A stretch of DNA of 64,000 nt, from positions 6,333,501 through 6,397,500 of the forward strand of contig LR746269.1 of assembly GCA_902729315.2 (NCBI GenBank). Reading direction: 5' to 3'. The notes under the pieces are model-generated. The model was given only the letters and a program-made list of their open reading frames with translations, did not search any database and was not told the DNA's origin. Positions 51,341 through 63,052 of this stretch are shown here, in pieces. The DNA comes from Spirodela intermedia. Lineage: Eukaryota; Streptophyta; Magnoliopsida; Alismatales; Araceae. Made by a program: the position numbers and the translations under genes. Position 1 is the first letter of the stretch, and every line of letters begins with the position of its first letter.

Positions 51341-52339
51341 CTAGAGGCCCTGCAAGCCCTGCCAGAGCATGTCGGGCGAGGAACCCAGCTCGAAGAGGCT
51401 ACGTTCGTCCAGAAGGCTGAAAGTCAGAGCCTCCTCAGAGAAGGGCTTCATGAAGTAGTAGTCGGCGTACTGGTCATCCCCAGGGAGGGGCTGCTGCTGC
51501 AGGGCCCAAGAGCCCGCTGACTCGTCGTCGTCGTCGAACGGGAACGGCGGCGTCGCGAACTTCTGCTCCGGAGCTCCGCCACCGTTGCCGCCGTTCATCG
51601 GGTCGGCCTCCATCAGCCGCAGCATCTCGTCAATGTCCAGCATCCGGTCGGTGATGTCGATCATCCCTCCTGGGTAGTGGTGTTCCTCCGCCGCCGAGGA
51701 TGGGCCTCCCACGGCAGTCACGGCCGGCGGCTCCGCCGCTTCGGTCTTCGGGGGGGAGAAGAAGCCGCCCTCCTCTGCAGGTCCTCGTCCTTCGAGCGGC
51801 TCCTCCTTCATCGGCGGCGCCCCCGGCCGCCGCTCATCGGAGGCAGCGTCGTCGGCGTTGTCAGCCCTCGGAACAGCGGAGCATGTGTAAGTGACGGAAG
51901 AGTCGTCGGAGTTGGCTGCGCGGTGGCCGAGATTGAGGCGGGCGGAGGAGCCATAGATGGCGATGGCCGCTTCGTCGTAGGCCAGGGCGGCGGCGAGCGC
52001 CGTCGGGTAGGTTCCCAGCCACAGGCGGCTGCCGCCGCTGGGTTCTCTGATCTCGGCAACCCACTTCCCCCACGTCCTTTGCCTTACGCCCCTGTATCTG
52101 CAGCTAGGGTTTTCAGGGCCACCCTTCCCTTTCATGCAACCCTTCTTGGAACCCTTGGCCGGAACCTTCCTGATCCCTAACGGCTTTTCGCTCCCTCTGG
52201 CGGCGCCGATGAGTAGCTGCCCATCGTTGATCTCCTTCCACCGGGCTAGGGTTTCGGCTATGGAGTTGGGGCCATTCCGCCTTCTTCTCGGTCTCCTCTT
52301 CCTGCCGGATTCCAGGGTTAGAAACCGTTCGCCCCCCAT
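51341..52339 (-). CDS. DREB2-type AP2/ERF transcription factor
   Basis: Nuclear activator of drought- and heat-responsive genes that binds the DRE/CRT core. A single exon of 332 residues. A basic nuclear-localisation motif RKRRPRRRR (about 13-21) is followed by [11 protein letters not shown] and the DREB2 signature [10 protein letters not shown] (68-77). The AP2 domain spans about 81-138 ([42 protein letters not shown]), with Val and Glu at the residues that favour DRE binding. The C-terminal half is acidic and Pro-rich, with [19 protein letters not shown] and a Glu/Asp/Phe-rich end that suits an activation domain. A Ser/Asp stretch after the AP2 domain could correspond to the DREB2A negative regulatory region. 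It is very GC-rich. An HSE-like and an ABRE-like element lie upstream. Confidence 0.95.
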   Translation of the reverse strand: MGGERFLTLESGRKRRPRRRRNGPNSIAETLARWKEINDGQLLIGAARGSEKPLGIRKVPAKGSKKGCMKGKGGPENPSCRYRGVRQRTWGKWVAEIREPSGGSRLWLGTYPTALAAALAYDEAAIAIYGSSARLNLGHRAANSDDSSVTYTCSAVPRADNADDAASDERRPGAPPMKEEPLEGRGPAEEGGFFSPPKTEAAEPPAVTAVGGPSSAAEEHHYPGGMIDITDRMLDIDEMLRLMEADPMNGGNGGGAPEQKFATPPFPFDDDDESAGSWALQQQPLPGDDQYADYYFMKPFSEEALTFSLLDERSLFELGSSPDMLWQGLQGL

Positions 52340-52635
52340 GTAGCAACCAGAAGCCAGAAACCAAATGAATTCGCCCTAATTCGCCCAGTTCGAACAGAGG
52401 AAGAGCAGAGGAGAGGAGGAAGAAGAAGCCCGACGAAGAGGAGAGGATCAGAGGACCAACCTTTCAGCTTGCAACATGGGAGGAAGAGCTTCTCCGGGGA
52501 TAGCCACGGTGATCGATCCTCCCTCTCTCGCTCTCTTTGGGCTCTGCTGTCTGAGGGCTCACTCCTCGGTCTTCTTCTTTGTCGTTCGTTCAGTGACTTC
52601 GGTTCCAAGAAATCTCTCTCGAAGTTGGTCGGGGA

Positions 52636-52752
52636 GGATATATATGGACATCCTACGGAGTCTAGATATTTCTAGAGCTGGATATTCCTCCCATCGCCAC
52701 GTGTATTGCGATCCCATACTCTCGCCACGCGTCCTTAAGAATGTTCCAGACA
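52636..52752 (-). promoter_or_regulatory. DREB2 promoter elements: TATA, G-box/ABRE and heat-shock element
   Basis: Minus-strand TATA-like ATATATAT at 52638-52645, about 300 bases upstream of the ATG. CACGTG (ABRE-like, ACGTGT) lies at 52698-52703. At 52739-52751 the series GAA-nn-TTC-nn-GA makes a nearly complete three-unit heat-shock element. DREB2A in Arabidopsis is known to be driven by heat-shock factors and ABRE-binding factors. The elements are seen in the sequence; their use is inferred. Confidence 0.5.
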
Positions 52753-52754
52753 CG

Positions 52755-53474
52755 GCAGGGACGCGGCCGCCGTCCTTATCGCTTGGTACGGAGGCAAACT
52801 CGGGCTTTCGGCGATTCTTCTTTCTATAGGGGGGGTGGCTGGGATGTGACGTAAGATGACATCCGAATCCGATGCTCTAGAGAGAGAGAGAGAGAGATGG
52901 TGTTTCGTACGTGGTCAAAGAGAGAGACAAAGAGAGAAAGAGAGGCAGAGAGAGAGAGCTTTGGACTTACAGCGACAATGGGAGGTTAGAGAGATTTTCC
53001 GTCACGGGTCCTTAGAGGAACCGAAAGAGAGCTTTGAGACTGGAATGACGTAGATCTGGTAGTCTCGAAACGGATTGACGGATAAGGGCCGATGCAAATC
53101 CTCAATAAGAGGGAGAAAGCTAGAGAGAGAGAGAGAGAGAATAGACAGTGTCTCGAGACAAATCTTCGATACCGGGCCATGCAAATCCACAACGAGAGAA
53201 AGGGAGAGAGAGAGAGAGAGAGAGGGGGAGAGGGAAATGGAGAGGGAGAGGACGGTCGTCATGTAATCCAGAATCACGAATAAAGAAAATGAAAGAAAGA
53301 GCTAGAGAGAGAGAGAGCGAGAGAGAGAGATTATCACGTAGAAAAGGAAAATAATAAATAAAAAAATGACGGCTTCAAGAGCAATCTGACCCGCGCAGCG
53401 CTCCCTCTACGGCTAGCTGCTACACGAAAAAAGAAGAAAAAAACAGGTTCTTCACAGAGCTCACGGGAAAATCC
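52755..53474. other. GA-rich intergenic DNA between DREB2 promoter and mitoferrin 3' end
   Basis: Many GA runs (52879-52897, about 52916-52960, 53124-53141, 53204-53223 and 53304-53330), with a diverged repeated motif GGGCC(G)ATGCAAATCC at about 53087 and 53175. No gene is recognised. Confidence 0.5.
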
Positions 53475-54791
53475 TCAGGCGGTCTGGTTGACCTCCTGGA
53501 AGAAGGCCTTGGCGCCCTCGTAGGTTGACCAGCAGACGGCGGCGGCGGGGGCGTGGAACAGCATCCGCAGCCTCCACCCCCTCGCCAGCCCCACGTAGCC
53601 GTCTCTTCTCACGATGCTCCTCACCTCCTCCAAAATCGACCCGCCGGAGAATCTCTCGCAGCCGCAGACCCCCTGTTGGTCAACCCCAAAATGAACAGAA
53701 AAGTTAGCGCCCCACTCACAGTCTCCTTCTTGCCTCCCGGGTCCTTCCCAGGCTAGGGTTTCAGAGGATGAATCCACGAGCCATCATCCGATTCATTGAT
53801 CCCAATGTCAGCGAGACGATGAAAATGAGGAACAGAAATTCCATCTATCGACGTTTTTTTTCTTCGAAGAAAAAAATCAATACTCTGGATATCCCTTGAT
53901 GGAGCTTCATGATCCTTCAAACAGGAGGAATTCTAGTGCTGTCGGGAATTCAGCGGAAAGGTGTAGCAGACAATCATCAGATGACGGATTCGAGGATCAA
54001 GATCCTTTCTTGTTCAATCGATATATACTAGTTGATCAAGTAGAATTTCATGGAGTTCCTTGTAGATGGAGGGAGGGAGAAATAGTACCTGGCACTGAAG
54101 CTGGGTCTTCACCACATCCAGAGGTGTAGTGACGAAGGCGGCCAACGCGCCAGCGGCGGCGCCGGCGGTGGCGTGGACCACCAGCCTCTCCTCGTCGCCC
54201 GCGGCGGTCGCCAGCGACACCTCCGTCAGTGCCCTCTTCGCGGCCTCGTAGGTGGAGAAGTGGACGGCGGTGAAGGGGGCGTTCATCACAACGGTGGTCC
54301 TGTAGGAGACCAAGAAGGCCCTCGTCCCCTCCTCTCGCAGAAGCTTGCGCACACAGTCCATGGCCCCTCTGTAGCGGCTCCCCCTCAGCTGCAGCCGCTG
54401 GTTCACCGTATCCTACAGGATGGGCGGGGTTCCCCACGCTGTTAGGGTTCCCCCCGGTGAGGAACTCCTTGGAGGCCTCGTAGACGGAGAAGTAGACGGC
54501 ATGGGCGGGGACGGCACCGAGCCCCATGGCGCTGATGCCTCTGTAAAGAGAGAGGGGGGCCTCGAGCTTGAGGATGCCGGACAGGACCCGCCGGAGACTC
54601 GCCGGCTGCCGGCAGGGGGGCCTCTGCGCCTGCATCCTGGTTTTGAGGGTGTCCACCGGGAACATGGCCGTGTGCTCCACCACACCGGCGACGGAGCCCG
54701 CCACCATGAACTGCCAGAACTGGAGGCCGTCGTAGGAGACGGCGAGCTCCGCCAGTTCCGGCGGGCGGAACTTGGGGAATGCGTCGGCCAT
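53475..54791 (-). CDS. Mitoferrin-like mitochondrial carrier, reading frame broken
   Basis: Mitochondrial inner-membrane iron importer family (solute carrier 25). Segment 1 (54791 to about 54428) gives FWQFMVAGSVAGVVEHTAMFPVDTLKTRMQAQ, LYRGISAMGLGAVPAHAVYFSVYEASKEFLTGGNPNS. Segment 2 (about 54415-54089) resumes one base out of frame with DTVNQRLQL, then SYRTTVVMNAPFTAVHFSTYEAAKRAL and FVTTPLDVVKTQLQCQ. A GT-AG intron leads to exon 53672-53475 (GVCGCERF, RGWRLRMLFHAPAAAVCWSTYEGAKAFFQEV). Between the first two segments only about 25 bases stand where relatives have about 63, so helix 3 and the Pro of the second carrier motif are missing and the frame shifts. Either this is a pseudogene or the assembly lost about 38 bases; 25 bases is too short for an intron. 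The first and third carrier motifs are intact. Confidence 0.78.
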
Positions 54792-57293
54792 GGCGGAGAT
54801 CAGCCAAGTTAGGGTTTCTTCTTCGCTCGGCTCAGGTTATGGTGGCCCAGTCGGGGAAGGAATTAGGGTTCCGACGGACAACCGCGCCGCAGCCATGCAC
54901 CGACAAGAAGATGTCTTCCGATGATTGGGAGATCGACAGCAATGGCATAGACTACTGGAAGAAAAAGGGATCTAGAAGCTTTCCTAATGTAGCCTCATTC
55001 GATCATTCTCTCCGCCGACTGGAGATAAACCACCCTTTCCGGCTCTATCTAATTCTCAGACAGATGCTCTTCTCCGGCCGTAGATCCAACGGGAGACACC
55101 ACCAGAGCGAAGAGGAAGGGAGGGAAGAGGGGCGGCGCCCTTCTGCCGGCGGCGGATGTAGAATGGGAGAACAAGAACCTGGTGACCTACCTTGACAGAC
55201 AAAACACATCCCTTGTTAAGTTTCTTGGCGGAATTCGATCGAAGATTAGGGTTTTTAAAAAAACGACCGAAGATCGGTGAGGATCATTTTTTTTTTTGTT
55301 GTTGCAGAAATTAATCCGAGAGAACAATTTTTTATTCTAATTTATTGACGATGATTCAAACCCGAATGAAAGATTGCGACTTTATAAAAGTTTATGAAAA
55401 AAAGGAAATAGTCGAATAAGATAATTTCCTTCTCACTTTTTCCAAAACATGAACAAATTCATAAAATTTATTCGTGATATTCGATCAAAGATCTGGCACA
55501 CAATTCATCCAACGATCATATATTTATATGGAAGAGAAAGAATTTCCAAATCATGCGCAAATATCAGGGGGTTTACAAGATCTGATGGAGATCAAAATTT
55601 TCTAAAAATATTAATAAAAAACAACAATCTTATGCTCACTTTTTGGCAAATTATTTATGAAAAATCTAGATTCCACATGATTTAATCAGTTATCTAAATT
55701 TGATATAGAATTCAGACATCTTCAGAAGTAATAATTATATTTCCCCATTTATCTAAATATATTATTCCTTCATATTTCCATTTTTTATGTTGATTTAAGT
55801 AGTCTAGCGAGTAATTCATGAAAAACCCGATTTCCTAAGACGGGCCAATTTTTTTCATAATATATCCGAAAAATAATTACACACCCACTTCTTCTTTTTT
55901 TTTCCTATTCTTGAGCAATATTAACAACAGCCATCCGCCTCATGAATTGCTTCCACCCGCCTTCCTAACAATCAGAAATAAACCTATAAACCTCGGTGAT
56001 TAATATTAATCAGAAATTCATTGGCGCATAAGAGCTCTGACTGCCTCGGCGTTGAGCTCTCATCCTCCTCACTAAAGAGCCAAGAGAAACCTGGAATCGA
56101 CGGTGGATGATATCAGGAGACAGGATTGAAAAACCCAACAGCATGATTCAGAAGAAGAAAAAAAAAATCAAAGAAAAATTCTCAATGAACCAACTCGGCT
56201 ACAGACAATGGGCAAAGGTAAAGATAACAATAACGGGATTTTTAAGGAATTAAACAAGACCAAAAAAATAAAATTGAATTATTTTTAATTTAAGCGCCGA
56301 GAAAATATACAGAAAGAGATCTGGAGTGAATGCCTTGAAATAATTGCCAAATGCAGCAAACATTAAAACATTATGATTCTTATAAAATTCTGGGTTCTGA
56401 CCATGTTTCTCCCTTTGATGACTTCGCTTATTATTATTGAGAAAATCTGGCTCATCTTCGTAATCTACTTATTTCTCTGGCTCTGTGAGGAGCCCTGTTG
56501 TGTCTGACCTTCACAAGCAGCAGTTATTATTATTGCGTGTGGGTGAGATTCGAGTATCTTGCTGTGATTTGGTAGGTATTGAGGAGATAAAGCAGCAACT
56601 GAAGAAGAACGGATTTCATGAAGAAAACCAGGAACAGGAATCTCTTCGGCGAACTGGTACATTAAATCATTATTGAACTAGAATTTACCCTTGATGATGG
56701 GGGAGTAGCAAAGTTTCAAGATATGTAAAGAATTCTACTAGGAGAAGTCTCTGGTTTGTGTCGGTGCAGAGATCTGGTAATCTGGTATAATCTCAAAGTA
56801 AGAAGATGACAATGAACTTTGGTATAATCTGGTATAATCTGGTATAATCTGGTTTGGAATCGATTGCCACGATCGAATGACTATTAACTTTGATGATAAA
56901 ATTCATACCTTCACCACAAACCATAAAATCTTCTGCGAGAGAATTTTATGCATCATGACGTAGGATAAGAAAATTTCAGTCCTCTTACAAGATTCAAAGA
57001 ACAAACTATATGTATATGAATATTCTTAAAATCATTTATCCATCAATCTTGCTTTTCTGAAATTATATGTGTGACCAATAATTTTGTCCACTTCAATTAA
57101 ATCAAAATATTTGGACCCTAATAGAGATCACATGGTAACCCAGTGGATGGATGTTACGAAAGAAATATTTTTTTCAAAGTGATATAGATATCACAGATCA
57201 TGTGCATGAAAACCCATTACTAAGATAAGAACGAATTTCACAGCATGAGAGAGTGGATGGAAACATGCTAGCAGAACGAATTCACGTCAATGG
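54792..57293. other. Intergenic, no gene recognised
   Basis: A telo-box-like AAACCCTAA (minus strand, about 54809-54817) lies just upstream of the mitoferrin ATG. From 55.2 kb onward the DNA is AT-rich, with small tandem repeats at 56783-56850. Plus-strand open stretches (54779-55195, 55449-55685) look like chance. Untranslated 3' sequence of the ATG27-like gene probably occupies part of the right end. Confidence 0.45.
56783..56850. repeat. Short tandem repeat GGTATAATCT
   Basis: Three perfect 10-base units at 56821-56850 and a further copy at about 56785. The unit has not been linked to a function. Confidence 0.8.
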
Positions 57294-57877
57294 TCAACCA
57301 CAAGGCCTGAAAAGGGATCTTACTGACTTCACCATCAGAGCATATGATGCGAAGGCAGGTAGGTAAGAATGTGACACTTAATTCAACTGAATACATACCC
57401 GGAGCCTTTGTGGTGCGCTTGACCAAAACTCCAGATTAGGAATAACCTGAAATGCAGGGACAAGCATCATAATATGGGAACAATATGCGTGAAACAGGGT
57501 CAATATTTATAATCATATGCCTATTTCTATAACAATATGAGGAACAACTGAAACAATGATGGCCGCCCCTTTTAAGTCAGCTTGTGTTCGTCCATCGTCC
57601 AGGCAGAGCCAATATCATGGACAGATGTGATTGCTCGATTTTCACACTGTTTACATTATTATTCTCATTATTATTATTATTACCTGCTGATTCAATGGCT
57701 GACCAGTATGAGATTGCCTTTTTGGCTATACATGATATCAGGATGATCGGACAGTTTTGGGATGAATCAGTAATTTATCACGAAAATTCCAGGCGAATGT
57801 GGCGTGCAATCTTTCAACTTTTCAATTTCCAGTAAATAATAATTCTTCTCGCATTATTTCACGACCAAATGAAAACT

Positions 57878-57908
<31 letters not shown>

Positions 57909-59759
57909 GACTGAAAAACGTTGTGACGTTTGATTCCTCTAGAGAGTCAGCTAAAATATGGAAAAATGAATCCCATGTCTGATGCACCAGAAGACTATAA
58001 GAAACGCAGTGTTTAATCGTGGGTTGACTTTATGTCACCAAAGATTATGAGAATCATCAACGCCCAGGTCGACTTTAAGCACATATGTCGGCATATGGAA
58101 AAGCTTATAAAATTTTATATTTCCTAATTGAGGTGGGAAAGTATTAAAAAAAAAAAATGTACGCAATGAGGAGTTCCTAAAGCAGTAACAATGGAAAGAT
58201 ATGAATAAGGTGTCAAAGCGTACGTCAGCACCACGAACTTTGAGGAAGAAAAACCTATAAATTATACCAGCTGAGAAGTATGTCCCCATTAAGCAGAGTA
58301 TTCTGAAAGGCAGACAAGCAACTAGTTAAAGACAAAAGCTACAAGAATATGATAAATTGAACTACCTATCTATTTAGAAGAGAAGCTACATGGAAATGTG
58401 CACACTGCAACATGGTGACTAATAACTGCGATTAGGAGACATACATAACCAAGAGAGTGCCAAACCAGCCCAACCCTTTTCCATCAATGGATATGATCGC
58501 TGGACAGCCGGATGGATGCCTTAGCACCAGACCCTGTTAGGGACAAATCACAAAGAAAGTTCGTAGAATGTCTGGCACAAGATCTAGTCTTTGAGGAGCA
58601 TAAACTCATATAAAGAAGCTAAGAGAAGGACAGAAATAAATAAGGCCGTTCAGAGGAAATTTTCACTGCAGAAAATTTGAAAAAATAGGCCACCACTGAA
58701 TAATATCAAAAAAATGTTTAAAATATTAATAAAAAAATTATAGAGCAATAAAACGATGACAAACAGGACGGCAATCGATGTACTCACATAGTCACATGAG
58801 CCCCGTACTTCCAATAATTCAGGTTCCTGAAAGAGATTCACTGAAGGATGATTAGGAGATGGAAAAAGTAAAACCGAGGGGGAGTAATGGAAACAGGCTC
58901 ACACTAGAAAAAAAGTTCACGGAATACTCACTTCTACACCTTTCATATCACAGAATATAGAAACAGAAAGCGAACAATTTCTCTTGGGGCCACTAGCCAC
59001 CATCTTAACAGTAACACCTTTGCTAGGATTTCTGCTTTCTGCAGTAGAAATTCAATACATATCTGTCAATAAACAGCAAACATCCCCTAAATAATAGAAA
59101 GGATTAGTCCAAAAGTCCCCACAAAAGACCTCATCCTGAAGGTAGGTGATGGAAAAAATAACTCAGAATAGTTAGAAAAAACAAATTAAGATACAGGAAA
59201 ATAACACAACTGTACCTATTAGTTCAACATCCAGACTAGAGGTTTGTCCTATCGTAGTGCACACAGCATAGCCTGCAAATAATACAAACCAATTAGCGTA
59301 CCTTATCTAGTCTCCATTGACTAAATAAATTCAATATTTTTGTCAATATTAAAATTTGGAAATTAGCTAAAGAATGAATTAGGATATTGAAGAAGTTCAA
59401 TGAGATATATAAAATGATGTCTAATGTGCATAAAAGCTAAAGATGCGTGAAATAATGAAAACTTGTGATTCATTTACCTGTGATCCAAAAGTCTCATTTA
59501 TAAATAATGAAAACAAGAAATGAAGTGGCATCAGTGAAGGGTGTAATTTACTGGAAAAATTCAGGTGGTTCTTGAGCTAGATGAGGAACAAAACGTCATA
59601 AAGCTCTTCAAAATTTATGCGCGTAGACTGGGACAACATGGCCCGAAATAAGGCAATGGAATCTTAGTCAGTGAAAGCATAAAGAGTTCTTTTACCTCCG
59701 ATATTATTCTCAACGAGTGCGCTACATTTCATGCCACAGTGTGATGGACCGCCACAGTC
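57294..59759 (-). CDS. ATG27-like / mannose-6-phosphate-receptor-like membrane protein, 5' exons missing
   Basis: Single-span type I membrane protein of the plant ATG27-like family, probably in the Golgi/endosomal system. Exons found: 59759-59696 (DCGGPSHCGMKCSALVENNIG), 59272-59216 (GYAVCTTIGQ), 59038-58932 (KRNCSLSVSIFCD), 58826-58788 (ELLEVRGSCDY), 58533-58445 (HPSGCPAIISIDGKGLGWFGTLL), 58302-58224 (membrane span IILCLMGTYFSAGIIYRFFF, then RGADV) and 57446-57399 (VIPNLEFW). All phases fit. A last exon at 57326-57294 (SVRSLFRPCG, then stop) is only a candidate. The Cys-rich lumenal part is typical. The signal peptide and first lumenal exons, expected upstream of 59759, were not found, so the gene may start far upstream, be outside the window, or be incomplete. 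Confidence 0.8.
57879..57901. repeat. (AT)n microsatellite
   Basis: About 11 AT units in an intron of the ATG27-like gene. Confidence 0.9.
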
Positions 59760-61169
59760 CTACATTCGCAATCACAAAACTTAAGCAATTCATGAGTTCA
59801 CGAACGTAAAAACCAATGAACAAGCCTTTCACGCAAAACACCCTTGTTGCATATGCAGAAATGAACTCTATTTAATCTAAAATTACCAAAACTCATAAAT
59901 GCAGAATATTTGCATTTCCTTTTAACTAGAAAAATGCAGTGAAAAGCAACCAGAACCATAAAATCAGTGGAAGACTAATTCTTAGAGAAGGAAATCCATA
60001 ATACCAAATACGAAATTAGTAAAAAAACAATGTCTGGGCATGCATCAATTAAATGAGGCAAACCTGTGAAGATATTTACATTTATTTAATGCAGAGTAAG
60101 TAAGAAGAGAAAACATTAGAAACTTGGCTATTGAAAACCAACAACATAGCTGCAATATTGAAGATATTTAAAACCTGCAATATCAGTGCTGTAAAAAACT
60201 AAGAGTTGTTCTTTTTTTTATTATATAGGTGCTGCAGATTGCTATCAAAATTGCAAACATATGTTCAAGTTTGGAAGTAGAGCATTTGAGAGCCCTTGAG
60301 AGAATCCCGAAAAGTTAGGGCAGGCGTGGAAACAGCTGGAGATTGGAAGTTTCCAGAGCTAGGTAGATTCACAGTGTTGCTCAGAATTGTCTGGCGAAAA
60401 ACTGGTCTAGCAGGATGCTTGACGAGGCTATGATATGGAAGACGTACCCATCCCCACTTGGATATCAAATGCAGGAAAAACAGTTTTACAAAATATGGTA
60501 TGACGTCAATTGGGGATGATTTTTAGGTTCAGAGAGATCAAAAGACTTAGCGTCCCAAACGGTAGGAACTTACCTAGCTTTGCACAGCAAAAGATGTAGA
60601 AGCAGTCAAACAACAATGTATTAGAAGGTGATGCTTAAGATGTACAAAATGAGCATCATTAATAACTTTTTAAGATCCATAGCAGCATTCCTCTGGCAAG
60701 TGATGTGGTGACGGCTGAGGTTGAGCTTTATCTTACAAAGTTTCGTACTCCAGGTGAATAAATAGTGTGTGGGGTTCATCACTACGAGAGAAATTGTGGC
60801 ACTTTCAAAGGAAAAAGGGGACACAAAGGCTACGTCAATAGAGATTTTTGACTTCTTAGAGATGGGAAAAGAACAAAGCCTATTAGAAGAAACTCTGTGG
60901 AATAACGTATCATGCAAGCCGGCATTGAAAAAAGCCAAATTGCATACAGAACAGGAAGAATGAAAGAAGAGGATGCATTAATGGAGATGGAATAGAAATT
61001 GAAAGTTCACCTACCATACAGTCTCATCTGGAGGGAATCTACAACTCTTCTTATATGGGGTTCAGGTTCTCCTTTGGTTACTACTTTATTATCGCATGAA
61101 TCATGAGAATATTGTTCTTAGGAAAATCATTTTCATTAGAAACCTGGGAATTATTTCTGACAAACCGGG
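59760..61169. other. Unassigned DNA, may contain missing 5' exons of the ATG27-like gene
   Basis: AT-rich with moderate-GC stretches at 60265-60470 and 60660-60960 that are open on the minus or plus strand but show no family match. I searched by eye for the signal-peptide and second exons of the ATG27-like gene and did not find them. Confidence 0.35.
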
Positions 61170-61357
61170 TGTTAGAGAATCTATAAGAATGTAAATCTAA
61201 TAGACCAATTGTCTCATGTTCGTGCGTTAGCAAATGATTTTGAAATTAAGACTGTTACGCCCATATTAGGTCATGTTGTACAGCCCCGTAATTTCATTAT
61301 ATATAATTGGTAAAGAAGGGACCACGAATGCAACCTAGATTTCCTCCTGTTTTGACA
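61170..61357 (+). mobile_element. Short LTR followed by a primer-binding site
   Basis: A 188-base segment starts with TGTTAG and ends with CA, immediately followed at 61358-61370 by TGGTATCAAAGCC, which is very close to the initiator-Met tRNA primer-binding site of plant Ty1/copia elements (TGGTATCAGAGC). A TATA-like ATTATATATAATT lies inside. No second LTR was found in the next kilobase. This could be a truncated copia or TRIM-type miniature element. Confidence 0.6.
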
Positions 61358-61370
61358 TGGTATCAAAGCC

Positions 61371-62500
61371 TAGGTTAGGGTTGAACCCTCTACATATTTG
61401 AGGATGAGAAGTTCTATAACAGCAGCCCAACTACTTGCTCCTCTGATCTTGTGGGCCTCTGCTACCAATGTCCATCATTGCCGACATCCTTATTTTTTCC
61501 ATCTACCTTTCATCCCCCGCCCCCCCTCCCAGCCGCCGGTCAGAAGTCAGCTCAACTACTCCCATTGTTGGAAGGCAGCTGTCTATCGCCATCCGTGCAT
61601 CCTTCCATTGATACCAGAGGTTGCCCGTGCCCTGGCCGTGAAGCCTTTGCAGACCATGGATCGTCATGGGGCATTACCAACTATCTACCCAACAATCGTG
61701 ATCAGCCATGAACAATATGATGTGAGCCATTGAGAGACTTGAGGCATCACGGGTTCATCTTGAGCCATTGGCTCTTGTATTCAACAGATGTGCCCTCTTC
61801 TTTGAGAGTTCCCATTCTTCAAGAAACTTGGGGGAGAAGAAGACGCACTGAAGTTCTTCATCTGAGCTTTTTCTACCGAAACTTCTGAAGTGTTACCTAG
61901 TCTATTATCTTTGTGGCAACAATCCAGTGGTCATCAGTCCATTTAGTTCCGCCTTTTCTATGCCACTAATTACAAGGTGCAAGCAACCAGTCAACGTGAG
62001 CAAAATAATCTACCGTTGCCTTGAGACTTGTGACAGGCATGAGACCCAGGTCAGTGGGTGCAATCTCCTCTTAAGAACCAGTTGGGTAAGGTACGCAAAT
62101 CCACTAAATTCCATACAAATCCAGGCTCATCTTTTACCCTTACCTAAGTGTGATAAGGATGCTGTATGGCTTTCAATATAACAACAAGGAATGTTAATGA
62201 GATTTTCTCGTATGAATGCAGGTATGAGTCAAAGGAGAATGGGCAGTATCAGATTCCACGGTTAACGGCTGGAAATAGTGTGCCCCTAAAGCTCTGGCTT
62301 TCACATTGTCTTGAAGACTCGTATTATGTTTGACAATTAGATGTGATTTGGATTCTATGCTATTATAGGTTGAGATAATTTCACTCATGTGAATCTATAA
62401 ATATCCGAGCGCGGTAATATTGCTATTACTAGTGTGCCACAATGGTATTAATGTCACGATTTGACTCACGTTGTATATTTTGTCAACGAAGTGGCGAAAT
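61371..62500 (+). mobile_element. Possible internal region of the retroelement relic
   Basis: Downstream of the primer-binding site, an open plus-strand stretch at 61398-61733 starts shortly after the site, where gag would be expected. Its product is not convincingly gag-like. No polymerase motifs are visible. Confidence 0.25.
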
Positions 62501-63052
62501 AAAATGGCCGAAGGACTCGTCCCCTTCATCCGGGTCTAGAAGTGGCTTAGCTGGCGTGGCTGGCAGGGTCTTAATCTTGCGGTTCTAAGCTATCCCACTA
62601 ATGTACGTGGGAACTTCTCACACATTTTAATGAATGTAAATGGATATCATGGTCCGAATGTTGTAACACCTAAATTTATACCGTCTCCAATATAATTAAT
62701 GTATCTCCATCTCTGTATTTCCCATGGCTACATGACTTTGTCAAGTGATTGGGTACCTCCATCATCTGCAATTTTTTCTGCATTGCATCCTTGCTGGTGC
62801 TGCCTATGACAGTGCCACCACCAGTGTGGCCTTGAGTGCCAAAACTGGGTGAAGCCATGACAAGACAGACTGCATTGCCACACCTTGCTTAGATGTACTA
62901 CCGAAAAATTACACAGAAAGATAAGTTTCCAAAGTAATTATTTAAGGATTTGGATTTTTTCAACTCTTTGTATATTCCTAGCATTTCTCTAGTTTATTCA
63001 GCACGCAGTTTTCTTCAATATGAATGATCGATAGATAAGCATCACCAAATCA

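Noticed and set aside
51677-52180. 167-codon open frame antisense to DREB2
   Set aside because: Shadow frame of a very GC-rich single exon.
54428-54452. The gap in the mitoferrin gene as a 25-29 base intron (GTGGGG...CTGTAG)
   Set aside because: Below the size plant spliceosomes handle, and it would still leave helix 3 missing.
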